From: Promethearchaeota archaeon
GTDB lineage: Archaea > Asgardarchaeota > Lokiarchaeia > Sigyniarchaeales > SOKP01
NCBI GenBank assembly: GCA_016839705.1
Contig: JAEOTR010000048.1
Location: forward strand, 24,779-88,778
Length of the DNA: 64,000 nucleotides
Direction: 5' to 3'
Part shown: positions 9,427 to 19,805 of the stretch, piece after piece
Numbering within the stretch: position 1 is the stretch's first letter
Layout of the letters: each line of letters opens with the position of its first letter
Notes under the pieces: model-generated
The model's input: the letters and a program-made list of their open reading frames with translations, nothing else
Told to the model about the DNA's origin: nothing
Databases searched by the model: none
Translations under genes and position numbers: made by a program

Positions 9427-10743
9427 ATGGTAAATTGTTTAATAGTTGGTCATGGTGCGAGGGAACATGTTATTGGTGAGACTCTTGTTAGAGGAGGCGC
9501 TAATTTATTTGCTTTTATGAGTTTCAAAAATGCAGGATTAGAGGATTTGAGCAAAAATATTAAAATTCACTCAGAGACAGACTTTCAAGAAATCCTTAAC
9601 TTTTCAAGAAAAAATAAGATAGATTTTGCTGTTATTGGACCAGAAGCGCCATTAGTCGTAGGTATTGTAGATGCTTTAGAAAAGGGCGGTATTCCTTGTG
9701 TAGGACCTAAAATTGAAGCAGCACAATTAGAAGGCTCAAAGGTATTCATGAGAAGTCTCCTTGAAAAATACAAAATCCCCTCAAACTTGAAAAATAAAAT
9801 GTTTGATTCTATGGAGGGTGTTGAAAGCTATTTGAAGGATGTGGGTCAAGAAAATATTGTTGTCAAACCAGAAGGCTTAACTGGGGGAAAAGGAGTTAAA
9901 GTTTTCGGAGATCACCTTTTTTCAAAAGAGGATATCCTAGAGTATTGCAAAGAGTTATTAGATAACAAAAATAGATTTCTCTTAGAGGAAAGATGTGAGG
10001 GAGAAGAATTTACGCTCCAAGCATTTGTTGATGGAAAAGATGTAATTGGGTCACCCTTAGTTCAAGACCATAAAAGAGCATATGAAGATGATAAAGGTCC
10101 AAATACAGGCGGAATGGGTTCATACAGTATAGAAGATCACCTTATGCCCTTTATAACGCAAAATGATGTGAATGAGGCTCTTGCAGATATGAAAAAATCA
10201 GTAGCTGCAGTAAAAGCTGAAACGGGGACTGAGTATAAAGGATTTTTATATGGACAATTCATGAAAACTGCGGATGGCTTAAAATTGATAGAATTCAATT
10301 CTCGTTGGGGCGATCCCGAGGCTATGAATGTGTTACCTCTCCTTAAGGGTAATTTTGTTGAAATTTGTTGGGCAATTATTAATGGAAATTTATCTAAGAA
10401 TTTTGAATTTGAAAAAAAAGCAACGGTATGTAAATATCTCGCTCCCGAAGGATATCCTGTGAATCCAAAAAGAGACGAACTAATTACTATTGACAAAAAG
10501 AAATTAGAAAAGATTGGTGCAAATCACTATTACGCCTCAGTTTATCGAGAAGGAAATAACATATATACTACATCTTCAAGAGCAATAGGGATATTAGGGA
10601 TTGCTAATTCTCTTGAAGAGGCTGAAAAAATTGCCGAAAAGGGAGTGGGTTGCGTTGAAGGTAAATTATTTCATAGAAAAGATGTTGGAACACGAGAGAT
10701 TCTACAGAAACGAATAGATCATATGAAAACTCTTCTTAAGTGA
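9427..10743 (+). CDS. purD: Phosphoribosylamine--glycine ligase
   Basis: VGHGAREHVIGETL, GPNTGGMGSYS, EFNSRWGDPEAMNVLP ATP-grasp motifs; ORF opens at 9400, ATG at 9427 likelier. Confidence 0.93.
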   Translation: MVNCLIVGHGAREHVIGETLVRGGANLFAFMSFKNAGLEDLSKNIKIHSETDFQEILNFSRKNKIDFAVIGPEAPLVVGIVDALEKGGIPCVGPKIEAAQLEGSKVFMRSLLEKYKIPSNLKNKMFDSMEGVESYLKDVGQENIVVKPEGLTGGKGVKVFGDHLFSKEDILEYCKELLDNKNRFLLEERCEGEEFTLQAFVDGKDVIGSPLVQDHKRAYEDDKGPNTGGMGSYSIEDHLMPFITQNDVNEALADMKKSVAAVKAETGTEYKGFLYGQFMKTADGLKLIEFNSRWGDPEAMNVLPLLKGNFVEICWAIINGNLSKNFEFEKKATVCKYLAPEGYPVNPKRDELITIDKKKLEKIGANHYYASVYREGNNIYTTSSRAIGILGIANSLEEAEKIAEKGVGCVEGKLFHRKDVGTREILQKRIDHMKTLLK

Positions 10744-10844
10744 GATATAGAACGTATTAGATTTACTTTTCTTTCACAATTACTAATTTTATATTTTATA
10801 ATAATCAAATTATAATAATGTTGAAATTAAGCTTTACATGAACA

Positions 10845-11330
10845 ATGACTTGGCATGAACAGAATTTTAAATATAATGCTTTAGTAAAAAAACTTTTCCA
10901 CGATGAAAATTGGCAGCAACGGGCTGAAGCTGCAAGAGAATTAGGAATCATGCAAGAGGGAAGAGTTGTTAATTTACTCTGTCGTGCTTTGAGATCTGAA
11001 AAGGATTATCTAGTTGTCAACAAAATTATTGAAGCCCTTGGAAAAATTGGAGATGGTCGAGCAACTTTAAGGATTGTAGAAAAGCTGATTGAAGAATTGG
11101 ATAAGCCTGAAACAGATAAATTCAGAGTTATTTCCATTTTAGAAGCTTTGAAAGAAATTAAAGATAAACGAGCTTTAGTATATATAGGATTGTTTCTAGA
11201 ATCGTCCGACGAAACTTTGAAGAATCTTGCAGAAGATATTTTTGATGCCATAGAGCCAGATTGGCGGAACATTGTAAAGAAAGAAAGAAAAGAGAAATCC
11301 ATCCAAGAAATTTTCAGAACTAAAATCTAA
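10845..11330 (+). CDS. HEAT-repeat domain protein
   Basis: 161 aa; W-QRAEAARELGIMQEGRVVNLLCRALRSEKDYLVVNKIIEALGKIGDGRA HEAT/PBS-lyase repeats. Confidence 0.85.
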   Translation: MTWHEQNFKYNALVKKLFHDENWQQRAEAARELGIMQEGRVVNLLCRALRSEKDYLVVNKIIEALGKIGDGRATLRIVEKLIEELDKPETDKFRVISILEALKEIKDKRALVYIGLFLESSDETLKNLAEDIFDAIEPDWRNIVKKERKEKSIQEIFRTKI

Positions 11331-11440
11331 ATTAATTTAGATAAGTTAGTCAGTGACTCTGTTTAACAAGCTCTTAATAACATTGTTATAATAGATTTTT
11401 AATTTAATTATTGTTAAAGATTTCAATTCAAATCTAATTA

Positions 11441-12562
11441 TTGGTGAATTTAGTGTCAAGGAAGTTGGTATGTTGTTGGGATTTAGAAGGGCCAATAAGT
11501 ATAATAGATTTTGCTGCGGAGATTGGGAAGCTATTGAGCAATAGGTCCAAATTAAATCTACAAAAATACAACATGGGTGAATTTTTTCAAATGATATCCA
11601 ACTATGACGATTATCTTATTGAGGTTCCTGGCGTCAAAGAGCAATTGAATATTCCAGAATATCAACCCGGAGATACTCTTAGATTAATGGCACCATTGTA
11701 TGCAACTACCTATACCGATAAAGAATTAATTGATTTAGCTAAAAATAATCGTGGGTTATTGCCAGGATGCAAGGAATTAATGAGGAGATTACATGATGAA
11801 TGGGATATTTTTGTTATATCAACGAGTTACACACATTTTGCTAATATTGTCACAGCCGCATTAGGGATCTTTAAAGACCATGTTTATTGTACTGAATTAA
11901 ATATTCAAGAAATGAAAATGGGACTTTCTAATATTGAAAAAGATGTAGAAATTCTTCTAAAACAAATATTTCAAAAATATCTGAAAAATAATAAAGAATT
12001 GAGTATTGTGATTGAAGATCTAAATAACTTTTTCTGGAAAGAAGAACAATCAGATTATATAAAAGTTATGAACCAGGTGAAGGTTAGAGGTGGAAGAAGG
12101 AAAGAAATTGCGGTAGAGGATATATCAGAAAGAACAGGAGTATCGATTTCACAAATGATTGCTATAGGTGATTCAATCACGGATATAGATATGCTTCAAA
12201 GATTAAGTAATGAAAAAGGAATTGCCATTTCATTCAACGGAAATAGATTTAGCTTAAAAAGAGCAAATCTTGCAGCAACCACTCCTAATAGTCTAGGTAT
12301 ATTACCAATATTTCAATCACACTACGACATCACCAATTTTTTAGAGGAATGGGAATCAAATTTTGAAAGTTTTCGAAATAATCCAAAGAACATACCTAAA
12401 GGTCTGATTTCACGGGAAAGCAAAGAATTTTGCGTTAAATATAATTTTCTACCTGAATTTGATAATCTAACCAATAAAGATGAAAAACAATTAGCTGAAA
12501 TTATTTCAAAGCAAGAGACGATGAGAAAAAAAGTACGAGGATGGGCAGGGACTTTCGGATAA
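11441..12562 (+). CDS. HAD-superfamily hydrolase, EhaR-like
   Basis: WDLEGPISIIDFA motif I variant, VISTSYTHF, IAIGDSITDIDML motif IV; resembles archaeal EhaR-type HAD proteins. Confidence 0.65.
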   Translation: MVNLVSRKLVCCWDLEGPISIIDFAAEIGKLLSNRSKLNLQKYNMGEFFQMISNYDDYLIEVPGVKEQLNIPEYQPGDTLRLMAPLYATTYTDKELIDLAKNNRGLLPGCKELMRRLHDEWDIFVISTSYTHFANIVTAALGIFKDHVYCTELNIQEMKMGLSNIEKDVEILLKQIFQKYLKNNKELSIVIEDLNNFFWKEEQSDYIKVMNQVKVRGGRRKEIAVEDISERTGVSISQMIAIGDSITDIDMLQRLSNEKGIAISFNGNRFSLKRANLAATTPNSLGILPIFQSHYDITNFLEEWESNFESFRNNPKNIPKGLISRESKEFCVKYNFLPEFDNLTNKDEKQLAEIISKQETMRKKVRGWAGTFG

Positions 12563-12693
12563 ATTGATTGAGTTGATCAATTAAGGAAAAAATTCTAAAA
12601 TTATTCATTTATAGGAACAAATATATTTTTTATTCCTCTAATTTTACATAAAGATAGAATTATTTTACACCCTTTTATGAGGTAATCTTCAAA

Positions 12694-15486
12694 ATGGCAA
12701 GTATTGTTAAGAATATCAATAAAATAAATCAACTTATTTCCGAAAATATCGAAGATATGATTTTCATATGTAATGAAAATATTGAATGTGAATACCACAA
12801 TAATAAAGAATTGCAATATAGAAAGCATTTAATTGATTTTCTACATCCCAGTGACTCGAAACTAGTAGGTAACTTTATAAGAAATGTCTTTAAAATTGGA
12901 TATGACAGAGAAGAATTTAGGATAGCAGGTGATAATAACCTTTTCAAATGGTATGATATTAAGGGGAAAAGATTTGTTGACGATCAAAACAATAAAAAAG
13001 TTATTCTGATTTGTAGAGAAATCAGCAAGTTAAAAAAACTAGAAAAAGATATTAAAGATAGTCAAATCAGATACGCTCAATTAGCAGATACTTTACCTGA
13101 AATTAATTATTGGAAACTTCTTCAATCTAAGGATAGTTTTACTGCTGTTCAAAAAGCTAGGGAAATGTTAGAAGTAATAATTAACAATATTCCTCAATTA
13201 ATTTATTGGAAAGACATAAAGTTGAAATATTTAGGGTGTAATGCCAATTTTGCAGGAATAAATGGCTTGATTAATTCTTCTTCAATAATAGGTCGATCTG
13301 ACGATGATTTAAAATGGGAAATAGACAAGATCGCTTATATCCAAGAATGTGAACACAATGTAATAAAGAATAATGAGCCGGAATATAATGTCATTGAGCT
13401 TTTAAAAACAGTTGATGGAAAACAAGCTTGGTATGAGATAAACAGAGTACCTCTACATAATATGAGTGGAAAGGTAGTAGGAATTCTTGTCACTTATGAG
13501 GATATCACAATTAGGAAGTTTTCTGAGCAAAAATTAAAAGAATCTGAAGAAAAATATAGAACTATATTCAACTCAAGTCCCGACTACATCTTCATAACCG
13601 ATGTTGAGGGAAATATATTAGACATGAACTTAGCATTATTAGATAGAATTGGGATGACATTAGAGGAGGTTCATGGAACGAATTTTGCGCAATTTTATGC
13701 TGGTGACAATCTTGACGAATTATTATTGGCCCGGGATGAAATTGGAGCAGGAAAAGAAATTAAGGGATCTGAAGTTAAAGCCAGAGCCAAAACAGGAGAG
13801 ATTTTTGAATATGAAGTAAATTCCGTACCAATTAAGGAAAATGGAAGAGTAGTAAAAGTTATTAATTTAGCCAGAGACGTTACCGATAAAAAAATTGCTG
13901 AAAAAAAATTGCAGAAATCGCAAGAAGATTTACGAGTTTTGAATAAGGAATTAGAACAAAAAATTAAAGAAAGAACTAAAGATTTAATAGAATCTGAAAG
14001 ACAATATCGCACAACCATTGATTTCTTGGGAGATCCTTTACATGTTGTAGACAGAGATCTAAGAATAATTTTGGTAAATCAACCATTCAAGAGATGGCTA
14101 AATGAACTAAATATTGAAGCCGAAATACTTAGAAAGAAAATTCCTGAGATTTTTCCATTTTTACCCCCTAAAATATATGATGAATACGCGAAAGTATTTG
14201 ATACTGGTAGTCCTCTTATTACAATGGAATCTACTTCGGTACAAGAACGTAATTTGATCACAGAAACTCGAAAAATTCCGATTTTTAGTGAAGGAAGGGT
14301 TGAACAGGTAATTACAATAATTAGAGATGTCACTGAGAGTAGGGAAATGGAACATCAATTAAAAGAATCTGAGGAAAAGTATAGAAACATGGTAAATTAC
14401 TTAGATCTAGGATTTTATAAAGGGGAATACAGAGGTAAGCTTCTAATGCATAATCAAGCATTTAATGAAATGTTAGGACTTAGACCAAATGAGAGTATCG
14501 TTGGTTTAGAATCATCTCAATTTTTTGTTAATCCAGAAGTGCAAAATAAATATTATTCAGAATTAGATGAAAAAGGAATTGTGAAACACTTCATTGCCCA
14601 AATTAAGAACTTTAATGAGGAAATTATCGTTGTAGATTTGAATGCTCATGTAATATATGATTCAGATGGAAAACCTATGGAAATTGAGGGTACATTTGCA
14701 GATATTACTGAAAAATTCAAATTGCAGCAAGATCTATTGGAATCTGAGAAAAAATTAAGAGAAAAAAATATTGAATTAATGAAGTTGGATGAAATTAAAA
14801 ATGATTTTATAACAATGGCTGCACATGAATTAAAAACACCATTAATCTCAATCTCAGGATATACTGATTATATATTAATAAAACATCGGAGTTATTTAAC
14901 CCCTGAAATTACAGAAGATTTGAAGACTGTTCAAAGAAATGTCACTAGACTTGAGGTTTTAATGGACCAGTTATTAGAGGTCATGAAGATTGATGAAAAT
15001 AAATTAAAACTCCAGAAACAAAAAGTTAACATCACAAAGATAATTAATGATTGTCTAGATGAATTAAGCTATTTGATTAATGAAAAAAATCTTGAGGTAA
15101 TATTAAATATCAATCATGAAATAATACTAAGCGTTGACCCAACTCGAATTTTCACTGTTTTTACAAATTTAATCTCTAACGCTATTAAATTTACACCAGA
15201 TTATGGATGGATTGAAATTTCGAGTAAAAAAGCTGATAAGGAGTATGTCTTTGAAGTAAAAGATAATGGAATAGGATTGGCTGAAGATGAAATATCTCGA
15301 TTATTTATAAAATTCGAAAGGATTAAACAACCAAATCTTAATGAAAGCGTTACTATAAATGATAGCGGAACGGGTTTAGGTTTATATATCACTAAAGGAA
15401 TTGTTAATTTACATAAGGGGGAGATTCGAGCAAGTTCTGATGGATTAGATAAAGGAGCTACATTTACCTTTACTTTGCCAATTTAA
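12694..15486 (+). CDS. Multi-PAS sensor histidine kinase
   Basis: Several PAS/PAC repeats; H-box MAAHELKTPLISISGY; N-box NLISNAIKFTP; G-boxes DNGIGLAEDE and DSGTGLGLYITKGI. Confidence 0.95.
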   Translation: MASIVKNINKINQLISENIEDMIFICNENIECEYHNNKELQYRKHLIDFLHPSDSKLVGNFIRNVFKIGYDREEFRIAGDNNLFKWYDIKGKRFVDDQNNKKVILICREISKLKKLEKDIKDSQIRYAQLADTLPEINYWKLLQSKDSFTAVQKAREMLEVIINNIPQLIYWKDIKLKYLGCNANFAGINGLINSSSIIGRSDDDLKWEIDKIAYIQECEHNVIKNNEPEYNVIELLKTVDGKQAWYEINRVPLHNMSGKVVGILVTYEDITIRKFSEQKLKESEEKYRTIFNSSPDYIFITDVEGNILDMNLALLDRIGMTLEEVHGTNFAQFYAGDNLDELLLARDEIGAGKEIKGSEVKARAKTGEIFEYEVNSVPIKENGRVVKVINLARDVTDKKIAEKKLQKSQEDLRVLNKELEQKIKERTKDLIESERQYRTTIDFLGDPLHVVDRDLRIILVNQPFKRWLNELNIEAEILRKKIPEIFPFLPPKIYDEYAKVFDTGSPLITMESTSVQERNLITETRKIPIFSEGRVEQVITIIRDVTESREMEHQLKESEEKYRNMVNYLDLGFYKGEYRGKLLMHNQAFNEMLGLRPNESIVGLESSQFFVNPEVQNKYYSELDEKGIVKHFIAQIKNFNEEIIVVDLNAHVIYDSDGKPMEIEGTFADITEKFKLQQDLLESEKKLREKNIELMKLDEIKNDFITMAAHELKTPLISISGYTDYILIKHRSYLTPEITEDLKTVQRNVTRLEVLMDQLLEVMKIDENKLKLQKQKVNITKIINDCLDELSYLINEKNLEVILNINHEIILSVDPTRIFTVFTNLISNAIKFTPDYGWIEISSKKADKEYVFEVKDNGIGLAEDEISRLFIKFERIKQPNLNESVTINDSGTGLGLYITKGIVNLHKGEIRASSDGLDKGATFTFTLPI

Positions 15487-15614
15487 AAATATTTCATTCG
15501 AGCGAATAATATACCAATATAGTAATTTGGATATTTTTTCTTTAATAACAAACAGAAATTTATTTATCTGTTATAATTTATTATTTGAATTTCGGAACAT
15601 ATCATACAGTCATT

Positions 15615-17765
15615 ATGTCAACATTAATAATAGCTGAGAAAAATAAAGCAGCAGAGGCTATAGCAAAAGCAATTGGGACAGTTAAAGTAATAAATAAAAC
15701 CAAATCGTTAAAGATCTACTCAATTCCATCAAAAAATATATATGTAGTTCCGTTACGTGGTCATCTTCTCGAATATAGAAATACGGATGCGTATAAAAGT
15801 TGGACAAAATCAAATCCTAGAGAAATTATCACTAATTCTAATGCAATTGAAAAAGTCCCTGTAAGTTATGCACCTCCCTATATTAGTGCTTTAAAAGAAT
15901 ATTCTAAAATTTCGGATCATTGCATTATTGGAACTGATGCTGACATTGAAGGATGTAACATTGGGTTTTTTGACGCTCTCCCTTATGTTAAGAACATAAA
16001 CCCAAATATAAAAATCTCACAAATGTGGCTTAGTTCACTCCAACCTAACGAAATTAACACTAAATTCAAAAATTTAATAACCCCAAAATACAGTTGGGGT
16101 GAATCAGGTGAGGCAAGAGCAATTATTGATGCGATTATTGGTTTTTCTGCTACTAGAGAAGTCACCAATACTCTTCGTCTTTTATTAAATAAATTTGGCG
16201 TTAAGTTTACTTCAATTGGTAGAGTTCAGACCAGTCTTCTCTATTTAATCTATTTGAAAGAAAAAGATACCGAGAACTTTGTCCCAGAACTCTATTTTTT
16301 AATAGATGCGGTTTTACATCATCAAAATGGGACATTTAAAGCACATCATTTATCAAATCCTTTTAAACATAATTTTGAATCCAAGGCACGACAAATTTTT
16401 CAAAAAATTCAAAAGGAAAAAATTGCTAAAGTTGTGGATATATCTAAAAAACCTAGAAAAAGAAAACCACCGAGTCCTTTAAATACGTCAAAAGCACTAA
16501 TCCTTCTGACTAAAAATTTAAAAATTCCCGCAAATTTTGCCTTGAAAACTATGAATGCGTTATACCTTAATAAAATAATATCCTACCCTCGGACAGATAG
16601 TGATGTCTACACACCAGAATTCAATCATACAGATATTTTAGATAAATTCACATCTCATTCTCAATTTGGCTCATATAGTATTAGTTTAATTAGAAATAAG
16701 AGAAAAACACCCACTAAGGGAAAAAAAGATGCAGGGGACCATCCACCAATTACTCCTCTTGAGAGTGTAGAAGAAAATAGTACAAAATTTGAAAATGAAT
16801 TACAGAAAAAAGTATATAATCTACTTGCACGACATTACTTAGCCTTATTTGGTGAAGACGCAACTGAGTCTACTCAAGTTTTAAATCTTCTTATTAAGGA
16901 TGAAGCTTTTAAAGCTCAGCGAGTTTCATTAATCATAAAAGGATTTTTAGAAATTGCTCCGTTTCTCACACCCAAATATGAAGAAGAAATACAAATTTCG
17001 AGAAATGAATTACCAATAGAAGAAATTACCTTCAACCAAAAAGAAACCACACCACCCCCAAGATTCAATGATACATCCTTACTAAAATTGATGGAAAAAA
17101 ATCATCTTGGAACAAAATCCACACGACCTCAAATAATTTACCTATTACAAAAGCGACAAGTGATAAAAAGAGTTAAATATCAATATTTAATAACAGATTT
17201 GGGTAAATTTATTATCGAAAGTTTGATTTCAATATGGTTACCCTTCCTTAAACCTGATTTTACAAAAATGATTGAAGAAAAGCTCGAAGATATTAAAGAA
17301 ATGAGAGAAAAAATGCACAACGTTGTGGATGAAATAAGAATAGAGTTTTTGAAACTATTCGACAAGTTTCTAGCCAAAAAACAAGAGTTAACTTCGAAAG
17401 CTAATAATTATAAAATGAACTTCACGATACCTCTGACATCAACCAATTGTCCATTTTGCCATACTAACCCTATGAAATTTATTAATTTAAAAGCTAAAAG
17501 ATTTCTAGTGTGCTCAGATGAAAGTTGTAAAAAATTTTTATCATTACCCAAGAAAGGAAAATTAGAATTATTAGATTCTGTTTGCTCGATTTGTAATTTC
17601 AATATTTTTAAAATATCCCTTCAGAAAAATCAAAAATTTTATACCTATTATCTGTGCCCTAAATGTTGGAATGATGGGTTTCAAGATAATCCTGAAAAAG
17701 GAAAAGGTTTCTGTTCTAACTGTAAAGACTTCAAAATTTCTAAAGATCAATGTATAAAAAAGTAA
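15615..17765 (+). CDS. topA: Type IA DNA topoisomerase with C-terminal zinc ribbons
   Basis: MSTLIIAEKNKAAEAIAKAIG Toprim, GTDADIEG, SIGRVQTSLL, ISYPRTDSDVY active-site Tyr, C-terminal CxxC ribbons; ORF opens at 15585, ATG at 15615. Confidence 0.93.
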   Translation: MSTLIIAEKNKAAEAIAKAIGTVKVINKTKSLKIYSIPSKNIYVVPLRGHLLEYRNTDAYKSWTKSNPREIITNSNAIEKVPVSYAPPYISALKEYSKISDHCIIGTDADIEGCNIGFFDALPYVKNINPNIKISQMWLSSLQPNEINTKFKNLITPKYSWGESGEARAIIDAIIGFSATREVTNTLRLLLNKFGVKFTSIGRVQTSLLYLIYLKEKDTENFVPELYFLIDAVLHHQNGTFKAHHLSNPFKHNFESKARQIFQKIQKEKIAKVVDISKKPRKRKPPSPLNTSKALILLTKNLKIPANFALKTMNALYLNKIISYPRTDSDVYTPEFNHTDILDKFTSHSQFGSYSISLIRNKRKTPTKGKKDAGDHPPITPLESVEENSTKFENELQKKVYNLLARHYLALFGEDATESTQVLNLLIKDEAFKAQRVSLIIKGFLEIAPFLTPKYEEEIQISRNELPIEEITFNQKETTPPPRFNDTSLLKLMEKNHLGTKSTRPQIIYLLQKRQVIKRVKYQYLITDLGKFIIESLISIWLPFLKPDFTKMIEEKLEDIKEMREKMHNVVDEIRIEFLKLFDKFLAKKQELTSKANNYKMNFTIPLTSTNCPFCHTNPMKFINLKAKRFLVCSDESCKKFLSLPKKGKLELLDSVCSICNFNIFKISLQKNQKFYTYYLCPKCWNDGFQDNPEKGKGFCSNCKDFKISKDQCIKK

Positions 17766-17811
17766 TAATTAGTATAGAATAACCTTTTGATTTCTTTACG
17801 ATTTCATTCTC

Positions 17812-18150
17812 CTAAAAGAATTTCTTAACATCAAACCGATAAGCTGCTCTTGTTAAGCCAACATAATTGTCCGTAATCTTGTAAAACAGTTTTTCATTAA
17901 CAAGTTTTTTCTGTAAATAGTTATTTTTAATCAAATGATTTAAAGAATTAATCATGGTTCCTAACGTAACCGCGCCAACAAATCCATGTTGTTTCTTGGT
18001 AACCCTAATTAATTCAAGTTCAGAATGCCATTGTCCATCAAGAAGAGCCCTTAAAATATCATTCTTAATAGGGGTTTTTATATCTTTAATTTTATTGAAC
18101 AAAACTGAATATATAGGATTATAATATCTTTCCTGCTCTTTTTCTTCCAT
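17812..18150 (-). CDS. Winged-helix (wHTH) DNA-binding protein
   Basis: 112 aa; NDILRALLDGQWHSELELIRVTKKQ...TLGTMINSLNHLIKNNYLQKKLVNEKLFYKIT wHTH pattern. Confidence 0.7.
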   Translation of the reverse strand: MEEKEQERYYNPIYSVLFNKIKDIKTPIKNDILRALLDGQWHSELELIRVTKKQHGFVGAVTLGTMINSLNHLIKNNYLQKKLVNEKLFYKITDNYVGLTRAAYRFDVKKFF

Positions 18151-18218
18151 TCTTCAATATCACTTTGCAAAACGCTTCTAATGTGATTTTATACTTAACC
18201 TTATTATTTAACTAAATG

Positions 18219-18326
18219 TAATATCGCTGTAATACCTAATTTTTGTCTTAATATTGTAATAATGTTTTTTTATCTTGTATGTTATGATTAACTCATAACA
18301 TTTTGTACATAATATCGCTGTAATAC
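18219..18326. promoter_or_regulatory. Candidate operator: two perfect 17-bp direct repeats (TAATATCGCTGTAATAC) around a 9+9-bp inverted repeat
   Basis: Repeats at 18219-18235 and 18310-18326; palindrome ATGTTATGA-TTAAC-TCATAACAT at 18279-18301; upstream of the wHTH gene. Confidence 0.6.
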
Positions 18327-18341
18327 TGATGAATGTGGTAT

Positions 18342-19463
18342 CTAAAGTAAATTAGGTGGAATCCCCTCATCAAAATATTTTACACGGGATATCCAGTTTT
18401 CTGAAAATTCCGGGATCTTTGCTAATATAGAACCTCCAATCCATACAGAAAAAGTTCTCTCTTGAGGAGCAATAATTCTTACGCTCTGGTTTTTTTTCTT
18501 CCTCCTGGCTAATTCAAGTTCTAATTCCTGATACATTCTTGATTTTAAATTAGGAAACATTGAAGAACCACCACTTAAAAAAATATTATTTAATAATTCT
18601 GGTCGAATATCCAAATCACAAGCTTCTATTACATCCAAAATTGCCACCGGTAGGGAATCCTCCTCTAATTCAGGAGATGGATTAAATAAAAGCTCTGGAA
18701 CTATAAACCGTTCATTATGCAATGAGATTGTTGAACCATCTGGTAAAGAATAGTCTTTATTATACTGTTCACTTCTTTTCAAATCCTCTTTATAATCTAA
18801 AGAAACAAAACAAGCTTTTTCTTTTAAAACTCTTACTAATTCTCTTCGAATAGAAGAATCAACCGACCAGCCAATAGATTCCAAGATTTTTTCCATATAA
18901 TGAGTCAGTACCCTACCCCCAATTTCTAGAATTCTTACCGCATGATTTAATTTATATCCTTCATAAATGGGTACAATTCTGGTATTGCTATCTCCAATTT
19001 CAATAATTAAACCTGTTTGAAATCCCCCTGAATATAAAGTAAGCATCGAATCTAAAACAGGATAAAAATTCATACACTGAAGTCTTCCTAAAAAAAGTTC
19101 AAAAATTTTTTCCAAATCCTTACGGGGGAATAAGGGATGGACGGCTAGTAGGACATTAACTAGAGAGGGATCAACTCTTAAATTATAGAAAATATAATCC
19201 ACAATGTTTTCAAAATGCTTCCAATCAATAATAATCCCTTTTTCTATTGGATGAAAAATCTTATAAAGGCCAATAGATTGGATTTCATCTCCTACATAAA
19301 GTTCATCTTCTCGACTTTTAGCAGTTGAATAATCAATGCTTACACTTTGATATTTCGGTTTCCCAACCATCGTTAAGAAAACTTGAGCTGGAGAATCCTC
19401 TCCTGCAAATCCTATTTTAGTAGAAAATTGGCCAATATCAATAACAACAGTAAGATTTACCAT
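18342..19463 (-). CDS. Actin-related protein (eukaryotic-like actin family)
   Basis: DIGQFSTKIGFAGEDSPAQVF, YVGDEIQS, LTLYSGGFQTGLIIEIGDSNTRIVPIYEGY, LPDGSTISLHNERFIVPELLF, NNIFLSGGSSMFPNLKSRM, IIAPQERTFSVWIGGSILA. Confidence 0.95.
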   Translation of the reverse strand: MVNLTVVIDIGQFSTKIGFAGEDSPAQVFLTMVGKPKYQSVSIDYSTAKSREDELYVGDEIQSIGLYKIFHPIEKGIIIDWKHFENIVDYIFYNLRVDPSLVNVLLAVHPLFPRKDLEKIFELFLGRLQCMNFYPVLDSMLTLYSGGFQTGLIIEIGDSNTRIVPIYEGYKLNHAVRILEIGGRVLTHYMEKILESIGWSVDSSIRRELVRVLKEKACFVSLDYKEDLKRSEQYNKDYSLPDGSTISLHNERFIVPELLFNPSPELEEDSLPVAILDVIEACDLDIRPELLNNIFLSGGSSMFPNLKSRMYQELELELARRKKKNQSVRIIAPQERTFSVWIGGSILAKIPEFSENWISRVKYFDEGIPPNLL

Positions 19464-19805
19464 TCTTCCCTTCGAAAATTGCTTATTATTTAATTTCTAA
19501 TTAATATTATAATCCTAATTATTTTAATTAGTATTACACTACCAAAACTTTCTAGAAGACCTTTAATATAAAACTCTTTTTTTTCCTATAAAAAATCTTA
19601 TACTATCAATACGATAAATTTATCTAAAAGTACATTAAAATAATTGATATTTTTCCTTCAAAGGTTTCCCCTCAACTAAATCATAAATAACAAGCGTACT
19701 ATAATACATGTCCAAAAATGTTAAGATATATATTAAAAGGAGTTTTAAATGATATTACAACAAATGAAATTCTAATTCAAATGAATTAAATAAGTGATTT
19801 TAAGT

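Noticed and set aside
18219-18326. Possible CRISPR-like repeats
   Set aside because: Only two 17-bp copies and no cas genes; better explained as regulatory sites
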